Shown in pieces: positions 50,199 through 57,860 of a stretch of 64,000 bases of DNA. Source of the stretch: Myxococcota bacterium (GTDB taxonomy: Bacteria; Myxococcota_A; UBA9042; DTJE01); assembly GCA_017994695.1 (NCBI GenBank), contig JAGOKF010000003.1, forward strand, positions 23,566 to 87,565, in the 5' to 3' direction. Made by a program: the position numbers and the translations under genes. Under the pieces are notes generated by a model that ran no database searches, had not been told where the DNA came from, and saw only the letters and a list, made by a program, of their open reading frames with translations. Every line of letters begins with the position of its first letter. Positions within the stretch are counted from its first letter, which is position 1.

Positions 50199-52877
50199 TT
50201 GCATCGCGCCACCTCGCTTCGTGGATGGGCCTGGACTTCCTTCACGATCGCCACGCTGGTCCTGGGAGGCTGCGGAGGGTCCTCCTCCCCGGCAGACCCC
50301 GGAGACCTCGACGCCTGGCAACCGGACGCCCCGGGACTCGACGGATCCGACGCGCCGCCGCAGGACGACGGGACCGGGGATGGCGGGTTCGACGCCGGGA
50401 TCGACGGCTGGACGGACCCGGGCCCGGAGGACCCGGGGGACCCGCCCCTGCCCGAGGACGCGGTGGAGCCCCACGTGGAGATGCGCCAGGGCATCCGGAT
50501 CCTCTGGCTGGCCGGCACTCCCCGGCAGATGGGACGGCAGCAGGGGACCCTGCTCCATGACCTGATCGCCACGGCGATGGACTTCATCGAACAGGACCCT
50601 CTGATGTCCATGCTTCCGGAACTGGCCGAACAGACCGGGGTGCTGGACATCCTCCGGGCCACGGCCTATCCCGACGTGATCGAGGAGTGCGAGGGACTCG
50701 TGGAAGCGGCGGGAGACGTGGGCATGGACATGACCCGCTGCCTGGTCCTGAACGGCGGCGACGTGATGCTCCAATTCGTGCTCCACGGGCTTCCGCCGGA
50801 CTGGATCCCGCCCCGGGAGGCCTGTTCGGGGGTCATCGCCACCGGTCCGGCCACGGCCGACGGGCGGCTGCTCCATGCCCGGAACCTGGACTGGGGGAGC
50901 ATGGACATCTCCATCGTGCACCAGAACCCGACGATCCAGGTCCGGCAGCCCTCCGGGGGCATCCCCCATGCCGTGATCGGCTTCCCGATGAACCTCTCCC
51001 CCTACACGGGGATCAACGAGGCGGGGATCTCCCTGGGAACCAACGCCATCGACCCCGCCGACCCGACCGAGACCACCGCGGCGGGTCGGAGCAACGTCCA
51101 GATGACCCGGCAGATCCTGTCGCGCTTCCGGTCCCTGCCGGAGGTCGAGGAGTTCGTCCGGGCCGAGACCCCGATGATGACCGGCACGCTGGTCGTGGGA
51201 GACGGGGACGGCCGGACCGGCGCGATCTTCGAGAAGGCGCCCCGGGCCATCGAGGTCCTTCGCCCGGGCGACCTGGGAGTCGTCTTCGCGACCAACCACT
51301 TCGTGTCCCCGAACATGGCCGGACGGGACGACCCGAACCCGGGCGAGGGCAGCCTGAAGCGATACGACCGGCTCCGGCAGCTGCTCACGCCGGGGTTCTA
51401 CGAGTCGCGGTACGGGCAACTGGACCCCGACGGTCTGGCCCGGGTGATGCAGGACATCGTGGACGCCTGGTCCGGGGAGGTCCCCTCCCGGGCCGACCTG
51501 GAACAGAAGGGATGGGACAACAACGTGGGCCTGGGGTCGAACGGGCCGATGCACTTCGTCGTCTTCGACCCGGAGCGGCGCCTGTTCTGGCTGGCGGCCG
51601 GGAAACCGCCGCTCCACGAGATGGCCTACCGGTGCTTCTCCCTGGAGGAACTGCTGGGACGGGCCGACGCGCCGGCCTGCGATCCCCCGACCATCGGGGG
51701 ACACGATCCGGCCCCCGCCCGCCAGGCCCCCGAGGGTTGCGAGGACCGGCAGGCCCCCCTGCCCTTCACGGCCCTGGAGGACTTCTCCTTCCTCCGGGGG
51801 CCCCTGCTCCAGCGGGTGACGTCCACTGAGGCCACCGTGCTGTGGCGCGTGAGCCCGCCGCGCAGCGAACCGGGATGCGTCACCCTGTGGCCGGGCGACG
51901 GCGAGGAAACCCTCTGCGCCGCCCCCGACGGCAACGGCCAGTACCAGGTGACGCTGACCGGCCTGGCCCCGGCCACCGAGATCCCCTACCAGGTCGCCGT
52001 CGGGGATCTCCGGACGGGGGACCTCTCGTTCCGGACCCTGCCGGACCGGGCGGTCCCGGTGCGGTTCGCGGTGTTCGCCGACGCCCACGCCAGCGCGGAA
52101 AACCTCCGCCGGATGAGCGGGATCGCCCTGGCGGAGGACGTGGACTTCGCGGTGGTCGTCGGGGATCTGACCGTTTCGGGCCTCCGGGAGGAATATGACG
52201 CCTTCTTCGACGGTCTCCGGGCCCTGGGAAGCCGGGTCGGGATCTGGACCGTCCTCGGCAACCACGACTCCGGGCACCTGGAGGAGTACCTCGAATCCTT
52301 CTCGCTGCCCCAGGGGAACTGGGACGAGGTGGCGAACGGCCTGGGAGAGGCCTTCTGGTCCTCCCGCCTGGGCAACGTCTGGATCGGAGGGGGGTGGGTC
52401 CGGGATTTCTACTTCTCGGCCCCGGACAGCGACTGGGGCGAGGTGGCCTGGATCCGGCGGGAGGCGAGTCAGCGGCCCTTCCAGACGGCCCGCTGGCGCC
52501 TGTTCTTCCTCCACGAACCGCCCTACACGGCCCAGTGGGATCAGAGGTGCTCCTATACCGGGGAGTGGAGCGTCCGGACGACCCTCTACCCGCTGCTGGC
52601 GGAGATCGGTGTCCAGGCGGCCTTCCACGGCCACATGCACGGCATCGAGTGGGGGGACGTGAACGGGGTGGCCTCGTTCATCATCGGGGGGCTCAACGGC
52701 CACATGGACCCGGACATCTGCCCGGTCCCGGAGGACTTCCCGAAACCGTGGAACGGGATCTACGGCATCCCGAACTTCGCCATCGTGGACACTTCCTGCG
52801 ACCGCCTCGTGGTCCGGATGATGGACCTGGACGGAAGCCTGATCCAGCAGGTCGAGGTGCCGGCCTCCGCGCCCTGA
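50199..52877 (+). CDS. lipoprotein fusion: C45-type Ntn hydrolase and metallophosphoesterase
   Basis: An 892-residue lipoprotein (TTG start, GGAGA before it; lipobox LGGC, Cys25) with an Asp/Gly/Pro-rich linker to about residue 90. The first catalytic part is a C45 peptidase / acyl-CoA:6-APA acyltransferase-like Ntn hydrolase; Cys209 in EACSGVIATG is the expected nucleophile, exposed by autocleavage, followed by ADGRLLHARNLDW. The second part (from about 535) has a fibronectin-like stretch, then a calcineurin-type phosphoesterase with FADAHAS, VVGDLT, VLGNHD and FHGHMHG at about 620-830. This resembles purple-acid-phosphatase-like enzymes. Both active sites look intact. Confidence 0.85.
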   Translation: MHRATSLRGWAWTSFTIATLVLGGCGGSSSPADPGDLDAWQPDAPGLDGSDAPPQDDGTGDGGFDAGIDGWTDPGPEDPGDPPLPEDAVEPHVEMRQGIRILWLAGTPRQMGRQQGTLLHDLIATAMDFIEQDPLMSMLPELAEQTGVLDILRATAYPDVIEECEGLVEAAGDVGMDMTRCLVLNGGDVMLQFVLHGLPPDWIPPREACSGVIATGPATADGRLLHARNLDWGSMDISIVHQNPTIQVRQPSGGIPHAVIGFPMNLSPYTGINEAGISLGTNAIDPADPTETTAAGRSNVQMTRQILSRFRSLPEVEEFVRAETPMMTGTLVVGDGDGRTGAIFEKAPRAIEVLRPGDLGVVFATNHFVSPNMAGRDDPNPGEGSLKRYDRLRQLLTPGFYESRYGQLDPDGLARVMQDIVDAWSGEVPSRADLEQKGWDNNVGLGSNGPMHFVVFDPERRLFWLAAGKPPLHEMAYRCFSLEELLGRADAPACDPPTIGGHDPAPARQAPEGCEDRQAPLPFTALEDFSFLRGPLLQRVTSTEATVLWRVSPPRSEPGCVTLWPGDGEETLCAAPDGNGQYQVTLTGLAPATEIPYQVAVGDLRTGDLSFRTLPDRAVPVRFAVFADAHASAENLRRMSGIALAEDVDFAVVVGDLTVSGLREEYDAFFDGLRALGSRVGIWTVLGNHDSGHLEEYLESFSLPQGNWDEVANGLGEAFWSSRLGNVWIGGGWVRDFYFSAPDSDWGEVAWIRREASQRPFQTARWRLFFLHEPPYTAQWDQRCSYTGEWSVRTTLYPLLAEIGVQAAFHGHMHGIEWGDVNGVASFIIGGLNGHMDPDICPVPEDFPKPWNGIYGIPNFAIVDTSCDRLVVRMMDLDGSLIQQVEVPASAP

Positions 52878-52889
52878 GTCCCCGACCTC

Positions 52890-53960
52890 TCAGTTCCGAT
52901 GATCGCCGGTCTCGGATGCCGTCCGGGCCACGAACACCGACTGGGGACGGCTCGCCATCAGGAACTTCAACTGGCTCCAGCAGAGGACCCGGTTCCGCCC
53001 GTCCCTCTTGGCCCGGTAGAGGCACTCGTCGGCCCGGCGGAGCACCTCCTGGAGCGAGGCCTCCTCCCCCCGGCGGCCCGTGGCGACCCCCAGGCTGATG
53101 GTCTGCCGAAGGCTCGTCTCGGGACCGGCCGGGATGGCGATGGACTCGACGGACGCTCGCAGGCGTTCCGCCAGGCGGACCGCACCCTCCTCGGGAGTCC
53201 CGGGGGCGATGACCAGGAACTCCTCCCCTCCGTATCGCCCGACGAAGTCCCCCTGGCGCACGGTCCGTCGCAATGTCATTCCGACCTCCCGGAGCACCGC
53301 GTCCCCGACCAGGTGCCCCCAGGTGTCGTTGACGTCCTTGAAGTGATCGAGGTCGATCATCACCAGGGAGACGATCTCCCCGTAGCGGTGGACCCGTTCC
53401 TGCTCCTCCTGGAGCCGCTTGTGCAACGCCCGGGCGTTGAACAGCCCGGTCAGGGCGTCCCGCTCGGCCATCTCCCGCAACACCACGTTCTCCTGGACCA
53501 GGCTGGCGGTCCGCTGCTCGACCAGGGCATCCAGGCGCACCTGGAGGCTCTGCAACTCCTGCTGGAGACGCAGGTTTTCCCGGACCACCTCCTGGGACCG
53601 GACCGCCCGGTGGACCAGCGCCTTCAACTGTTCCGGCTCGTAGGGCTTCTGGAGATACCCGAAGAGGCTGCCCTCGTTCAGGGCCCGGACCAGCGCCGGG
53701 AGATCCGCGTGACCCGTCACCATCACCCGCACCGTGCGGGGATAGAGGACGCGGATCCGCGTGAGCACCTCGTCCCCCGAGAGGTCCGGCATGCGCTGGT
53801 CGCAGAGCACCACCGAATCGGGCCACTGTTCCAGGGCCGCGATCGCCTGTCGGCCCGAGGTGAAGCCGTGGGTGTCGAAGTCGTCGGAGAGCAGCGCCTC
53901 CATCACCACCAGCTGCTCCGGCTCGTCGTCGATCATCACCACCGACGGTCTGTCAGTCAT
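52890..53960 (-). CDS. response regulator diguanylate cyclase (REC-GGDEF)
   Basis: A 356-residue protein with an N-terminal receiver domain (DDEPEQ; phosphoacceptor Asp54 in VVLCDQRMP; Lys in LQKPY), a coiled coil at about residues 125-165, and a GGDEF domain with an intact GGEEF at 244-248. The I-site RxxD is present (Arg235-Asp238). It therefore makes c-di-GMP in response to phosphorylation, with product feedback. The start ATG 53960 overlaps the rnc stop by eight bases. No cognate histidine kinase is in the window. Confidence 0.93.
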   Translation of the reverse strand: MTDRPSVVMIDDEPEQLVVMEALLSDDFDTHGFTSGRQAIAALEQWPDSVVLCDQRMPDLSGDEVLTRIRVLYPRTVRVMVTGHADLPALVRALNEGSLFGYLQKPYEPEQLKALVHRAVRSQEVVRENLRLQQELQSLQVRLDALVEQRTASLVQENVVLREMAERDALTGLFNARALHKRLQEEQERVHRYGEIVSLVMIDLDHFKDVNDTWGHLVGDAVLREVGMTLRRTVRQGDFVGRYGGEEFLVIAPGTPEEGAVRLAERLRASVESIAIPAGPETSLRQTISLGVATGRRGEEASLQEVLRRADECLYRAKRDGRNRVLCWSQLKFLMASRPQSVFVARTASETGDHRN

Positions 53961-54693
53961 CCGAATCCCCCCCTGAAGGGCCGCCCGGGCCCCGTTCCGT
54001 CGCCAGGGCTTCCGTCGCGGCGGCCTGCTCCGCCTCCCGCCGGGAACGCCCCTCCCCCTCGAAGCGTCCCCCGTCGAACAGCGTCACCCGAACCCGGTAC
54101 CGCCGGGCATGGGGAGGCCCCGAGGCATCGACGACCTCGTAGCGGGGCACCGCCCGGGCGGCCTTCAGACACTGCTCCTGCAGTCTCGACTTCGGATCCC
54201 GCGCACCGGCCAGCGACTGCCCCGAGGCCACCCGGGGCCCCAGCAGGTCCCGGAGGAACCGCCGGGTCTCCTCGAATCCCCGGTCCAGGAACAGGGCCCC
54301 GACCAGGGCCTCAAAGGCGTTGCAGAGCGCCGAGTCGGACCGGGCGATCCCCTCGACCTGGGACGCCCCCCGGCCCAGGCGCAGGTGATCCCCCAATCCC
54401 AGGGACCGGGCCAGTTCGGCCAGGGAGTTCCTCCGGACCACGGCCGACCGCAGGCGCGTCAGGTCGCCCTCGGCCAGGCCGGGATGGGCCTCGAAGGCCA
54501 TCGCGGAGACGACCGCCCCGAGCACCGCATCCCCCAGGAACTCCAGGCGCTCGTTGTCCGTCCCGGTCCCGGCGACCTCGTTGGCGTAGGAGGGATGGGT
54601 CAGGGCGGTCCGCAGCAGGCCGGGATCCCGGAACCGGACCCCGATGCGGTGCTGCAGGGACTCCAGGCCCTCGGGATCATCCAGGTCCTTCAA
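53953..54693 (-). CDS. rnc: ribonuclease III
   Basis: A 246-residue double-strand-specific endoribonuclease for rRNA processing and decay. The catalytic signature NERLEFLGDAVL lies at residues 47-58, and the second acidic site is in ALCNAFEALVGALFLD. A dsRNA-binding domain follows (DPKSRLQEQCL through REAEQAAATEAL). The start is TTG 54693, overlapping the mtaB stop as TTGA, an unusual but clear coupling. Confidence 0.94.
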   Translation of the reverse strand: MKDLDDPEGLESLQHRIGVRFRDPGLLRTALTHPSYANEVAGTGTDNERLEFLGDAVLGAVVSAMAFEAHPGLAEGDLTRLRSAVVRRNSLAELARSLGLGDHLRLGRGASQVEGIARSDSALCNAFEALVGALFLDRGFEETRRFLRDLLGPRVASGQSLAGARDPKSRLQEQCLKAARAVPRYEVVDASGPPHARRYRVRVTLFDGGRFEGEGRSRREAEQAAATEALATERGPGGPSGGDSDD

Positions 54694-55991
54694 GGCCCTT
54701 CCTCCGACCAGGCGTCCTCCCCCTCGGAGCGGACGACCCGGACCGGGAAGCGCCCCGGTCGCGGGCCCGCGGGATCCCTCCGGCAGATTCGAGTGTAGTC
54801 CGCGGCAAGAGACTCCACAATGTCCCCCCGGCTCCGGATGTCCACCACCTCGACGACCCGGCCCACCAGGGACCGGGCCCTCTCTGCCAGCCGCCTCCGG
54901 GACAGGTCCCGGAGGATCGAGGACCGGGCCGCGACCTCCTCCGGATCCACCCGGTCCCGCCGCGTCGCCGCCCGGGTTCCGGGCCGAGGCGAGAAGGGGA
55001 AGACGTGCAGGCGGGAGACGGGCAATCCCTGGACCAGTTCCAGCGTCCGCTGGAAATCCCCGTCCGTCTCCCCGGGGAATCCCACCAGCAGGTCCATGCC
55101 GAGGTTCAGGTCGGGCACCTCCCGGGCGAACTCCTCCAGCCGGGTCCTCAGCCGCCCCACGTCGTCGTCCCGCCCCATCGCCCGGAGGATGGCGGGACTT
55201 CCGGACTGCACCGGGATGTGGAGATGGGGACAGAGGTCCCTCGACCCGGCGAGGAGGTCCCGCAGGCCCGGGGTCAGGCCGTGGGGCTCCAGCGACGACA
55301 GCCGGAAGCGCACCCCGAGCCCCAGGGAAAGGCAGCCTTCCAGGAGATCCGCCAGATCCCGGCCCTGCTCCCTTCCGAAGGAAGCCAGGTCCACCCCGGT
55401 CAGCACGACCTCGCCGACCCCCTCCCGTGAGGCGGCATCCCGGACCTTCCGGATCGCGTCGGCCAGGGGCACGGACCGGGAGGGCCCCCGGAGCAGGGGA
55501 ACGATGCAGTAGGCACAGCGGTGGTCGCACCCGTCCTGGACCTTGACCAGGGGCCGGCTCCGGGCGGGGAGGACCCGGGGTTTCCCGGGAACGACCGGGC
55601 GATTTTCCAAAGGCCCCAGCAGGGCCTCCACCTCCTCCCGGAGCCGCCGGACCACCGCCTCCCGGCGGGAGGTCGCGGGCAGCACCTCGACCGCCCGGGG
55701 AAGCGTCCCGGAAGCGTCCTCCGGGGCGATCCGCTGGGCCAGGCACCCGGTCAGGATCACCCGGGAACCCTCCCGGAGGCCTCGGTGCGCGTGGGCCCGG
55801 CCGTCCCGCTCGGCCGCAGAGGTCACGGCGCAGCCGTTCACCACCACCAGGTCCGCCGGATCCCGAGGACCCACCAGGAGGACCGGCAGGTCCGACAGGG
55901 CGCCCAGGACCTCCTCCCCGTCGGCCTGGTTCACCTTGCAGCCCGTGGTGACCCAGCGCAGTCGCACCACGGCTTCACGGCGTCCGGTCAT
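54690..55991 (-). CDS. mtaB: tRNA t6A37 methylthiotransferase MtaB
   Basis: A 433-residue radical-SAM enzyme that adds a methylthio group to t6A37 of tRNA. The N-terminal domain has the three auxiliary-cluster cysteines Cys18 (TTGCKVNQ), Cys54 (VNGCAVT) and Cys83 (LTGCLAQ). The radical SAM motif CDHRCAYC provides Cys155, Cys159 and Cys162. A short C-terminal RNA-binding (TRAM-like) part is present but weakly conserved. ATG 55991 lacks a strong Shine-Dalgarno. It is followed without a gap by rnc. Confidence 0.92.
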   Translation of the reverse strand: MTGRREAVVRLRWVTTGCKVNQADGEEVLGALSDLPVLLVGPRDPADLVVVNGCAVTSAAERDGRAHAHRGLREGSRVILTGCLAQRIAPEDASGTLPRAVEVLPATSRREAVVRRLREEVEALLGPLENRPVVPGKPRVLPARSRPLVKVQDGCDHRCAYCIVPLLRGPSRSVPLADAIRKVRDAASREGVGEVVLTGVDLASFGREQGRDLADLLEGCLSLGLGVRFRLSSLEPHGLTPGLRDLLAGSRDLCPHLHIPVQSGSPAILRAMGRDDDVGRLRTRLEEFAREVPDLNLGMDLLVGFPGETDGDFQRTLELVQGLPVSRLHVFPFSPRPGTRAATRRDRVDPEEVAARSSILRDLSRRRLAERARSLVGRVVEVVDIRSRGDIVESLAADYTRICRRDPAGPRPGRFPVRVVRSEGEDAWSEEGP

Positions 55992-56040
55992 GGGAGATCC
56001 TGCCCCTCCTCTGCTTTGCTTCCGGGCCGGCTCCGGCCCC

Positions 56041-57330
56041 TCAGGCGGGCCCGGGAGTCGCCCCGGCCTCCCGCATCAGCCGCTCCACGACGATCCGGTC
56101 GATGTCCTCGGGAGCCAGGATGCGGTGCTCCGTCTTGGCCACCTCCAGCAGGGCGCGAACCCGTTCGGGGGTCGGCTCGATGCCCCGGTCCAGCAGCACC
56201 TGCTCCGCGTTGCTCTGGCCGCTCATGGGCCCCACGCAGATCTCCTGACGCCGGCCGAACATCCCCGCCGGCACCCCGGAATAGACCCGGTCCGCCAGGA
56301 AGTCGTCCCCCTTGCGCCTCGCCTTCAGGATGGCCGACGCGTGGACCCCCGTCTGGGTCCGGAAGACGTCCCTCCCGGCCAGGGGATAGTTCGGCGCGAT
56401 GGGGAAGTCCAGCACCGACGACGCGAACCGGCAGTAGTCCAGCAGGCGGGACAGGTCCCGGTCCTCCCCCAGCACGCCCATCAGGCGCAGGTTCATCAGC
56501 AGGCGATCCATCGAGGTGTTGCCCGCCCGCTCCCCGACGCCCAGGGCGCATCCGTGGAGCCGGTCGGCCCCGTGGGCCATCGCCCACAGGGCGTTGGACA
56601 GCGCCAAGCCCCGGTCGTTGTGCCCGTGCCAGTCCACCGGGACGTCCACCCCCATCGCCTTCAGGAGGTCCAGCACGTAGCGCATCAGCACCCGGATGCC
56701 GTCGGGCATCGCGTGGCCCACGGTGTCGCAGACGCACAGGCGGCTCGCTCCCGTGTCCACGGCATGGGAGAAGAGCCGGTAGATCACGTCGGGCCGGGAC
56801 CGGGTGGTGTCCTCGGTGACGAAGGTCACGGGCAGTCCGGCCTGTCGGCAGAGGCGGATCGACTCGGTGGCGCGCTCCAGCAGGAACGGGAGATCCCAGG
56901 CCTCGGCGAGCATCCGGATCGGGCTGGACCCGATGAACATCATCACCTCTACGGGCGTGCCCGCGTGGTCCGCCACCTCCAGGCAGGCCCGCACGTCGTC
57001 CCGGTGGGTCCGGGCGGCCACGACGGGGCGGATCCGCATCCCCTCCCGGGCGATCTCCCGGGCGAGAACCATGCACTCCTGCCTCGCCCGGTCCCCGGCC
57101 CCCGGGAGCCCCAGGTCCACCGAGTCCACTCCCAGGGCCTCCATCAGGCGGACCAGTTCCAGTTTCTCCCCGGTCGAGGGATGGCGGACGTAGGAGGACT
57201 GGAGCCCGTCCCGCAGCGTCTCGTCGTGGAGCAGCACCCGGCGGCGCAACACCTGCTGGGCGTCGTCCACCCGGTTCCAGTCGTAGATCGTGTCGTGGTA
57301 CGGCTCGCGCCAGGCGGAAGAGGAAGCCAT
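56041..57330 (-). CDS. LeuA-family synthase (2-isopropylmalate / homocitrate synthase-like)
   Basis: A 429-residue HMGL-type enzyme that condenses acetyl-CoA with a 2-oxoacid. DETLRDG is the first metal and oxyanion motif, CDTVGHAMPDG lies mid-barrel, HGHNDRGLALSN carries metal-binding His, and the second domain has QTGVHASA. The C-terminal regulatory domain of LeuA (usual length over 500 residues) is missing, so the protein could be an unregulated 2-isopropylmalate, citramalate or homocitrate synthase. ATG 57330 follows GGGAGG. It starts five bases after smpB ends. Confidence 0.85.
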   Translation of the reverse strand: MASSSAWREPYHDTIYDWNRVDDAQQVLRRRVLLHDETLRDGLQSSYVRHPSTGEKLELVRLMEALGVDSVDLGLPGAGDRARQECMVLAREIAREGMRIRPVVAARTHRDDVRACLEVADHAGTPVEVMMFIGSSPIRMLAEAWDLPFLLERATESIRLCRQAGLPVTFVTEDTTRSRPDVIYRLFSHAVDTGASRLCVCDTVGHAMPDGIRVLMRYVLDLLKAMGVDVPVDWHGHNDRGLALSNALWAMAHGADRLHGCALGVGERAGNTSMDRLLMNLRLMGVLGEDRDLSRLLDYCRFASSVLDFPIAPNYPLAGRDVFRTQTGVHASAILKARRKGDDFLADRVYSGVPAGMFGRRQEICVGPMSGQSNAEQVLLDRGIEPTPERVRALLEVAKTEHRILAPEDIDRIVVERLMREAGATPGPA

Positions 57331-57334
57331 CCCG

Positions 57335-57790
57335 TCATTCCTCCCGGACCCGGTCCCGATCCCGCTGCTGGATGCGTTCCCGCTTGTCGTAGGCCTTCCG
57401 GCCCCGGGCCAGGGCGATTTCCACCTTGGCACGGCCGGCCAGGAAATAGACCGACAAAGGCACCAGCGTCAGCCCCTTCTGGCGCACCTTGCCGTCCAGC
57501 CGACGGATCTCGGAACGGTGGAGCAGCAGTTTCCGGCGCCGCGTCGGATCGTGGTTCTGGTAGGAGGCGGCGGCATAGGGGGCGATCCGGGCCCCGACCA
57601 GGAAGACCTCGCCGTCCACGATCTCCCCGTAGGAGTCCACCAGCTGCATGCCCCCCTGGCGCAGGGACTTCACCTCGCTCCCCTGCAGCACGATGCCCGC
57701 CTCCAGGCGCTCCAGCAGTTCGTAGTCGTGGCGGGCGCGGCGATTCTCGGCCACCAGTTTCCGTCCCGCCTGCTGCCGGTCCCTTCCCAT
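57335..57790 (-). CDS. smpB: SsrA-binding protein
   Basis: A 151-residue tmRNA-binding protein for ribosome rescue. It begins MGRDRQQAGRKLVAENRRARHDY, followed by GSEVKSLRQG, ARIAPY, HRSEIRRLDGKVRQKGLTLVPL and the C-terminal basic tail KAYDKRERIQQRD. All core residues of SmpB are kept. It shares a compact divergent promoter region with polA. The tmRNA gene itself is not in the window. Confidence 0.96.
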   Translation of the reverse strand: MGRDRQQAGRKLVAENRRARHDYELLERLEAGIVLQGSEVKSLRQGGMQLVDSYGEIVDGEVFLVGARIAPYAAASYQNHDPTRRRKLLLHRSEIRRLDGKVRQKGLTLVPLSVYFLAGRAKVEIALARGRKAYDKRERIQQRDRDRVREE

Positions 57791-57824
57791 GTCCCCCGGT
57801 CCCCGGGCCCGATGGAAGAGGTGG

Positions 57825-57832
57825 ATTATAAT
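57825..57832. promoter_or_regulatory. overlapping -10 boxes for smpB and polA
   Basis: The sequence ATTATAAT gives a perfect TATAAT on both strands (minus 57825-57830, plus 57827-57832). No good -35 box is found on either side. Confidence 0.45.
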
Positions 57833-57860
57833 GCCCCTTCCCAGTCCCCGGGAGGATCTC

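Noticed and set aside
54690..55991. MtaB radical SAM enzyme as the maturase of the Ser-His-Gly peptide
   Set aside because: It carries the three auxiliary Cys and tRNA-modification signatures of MtaB and lies 39 kb away in a housekeeping context.
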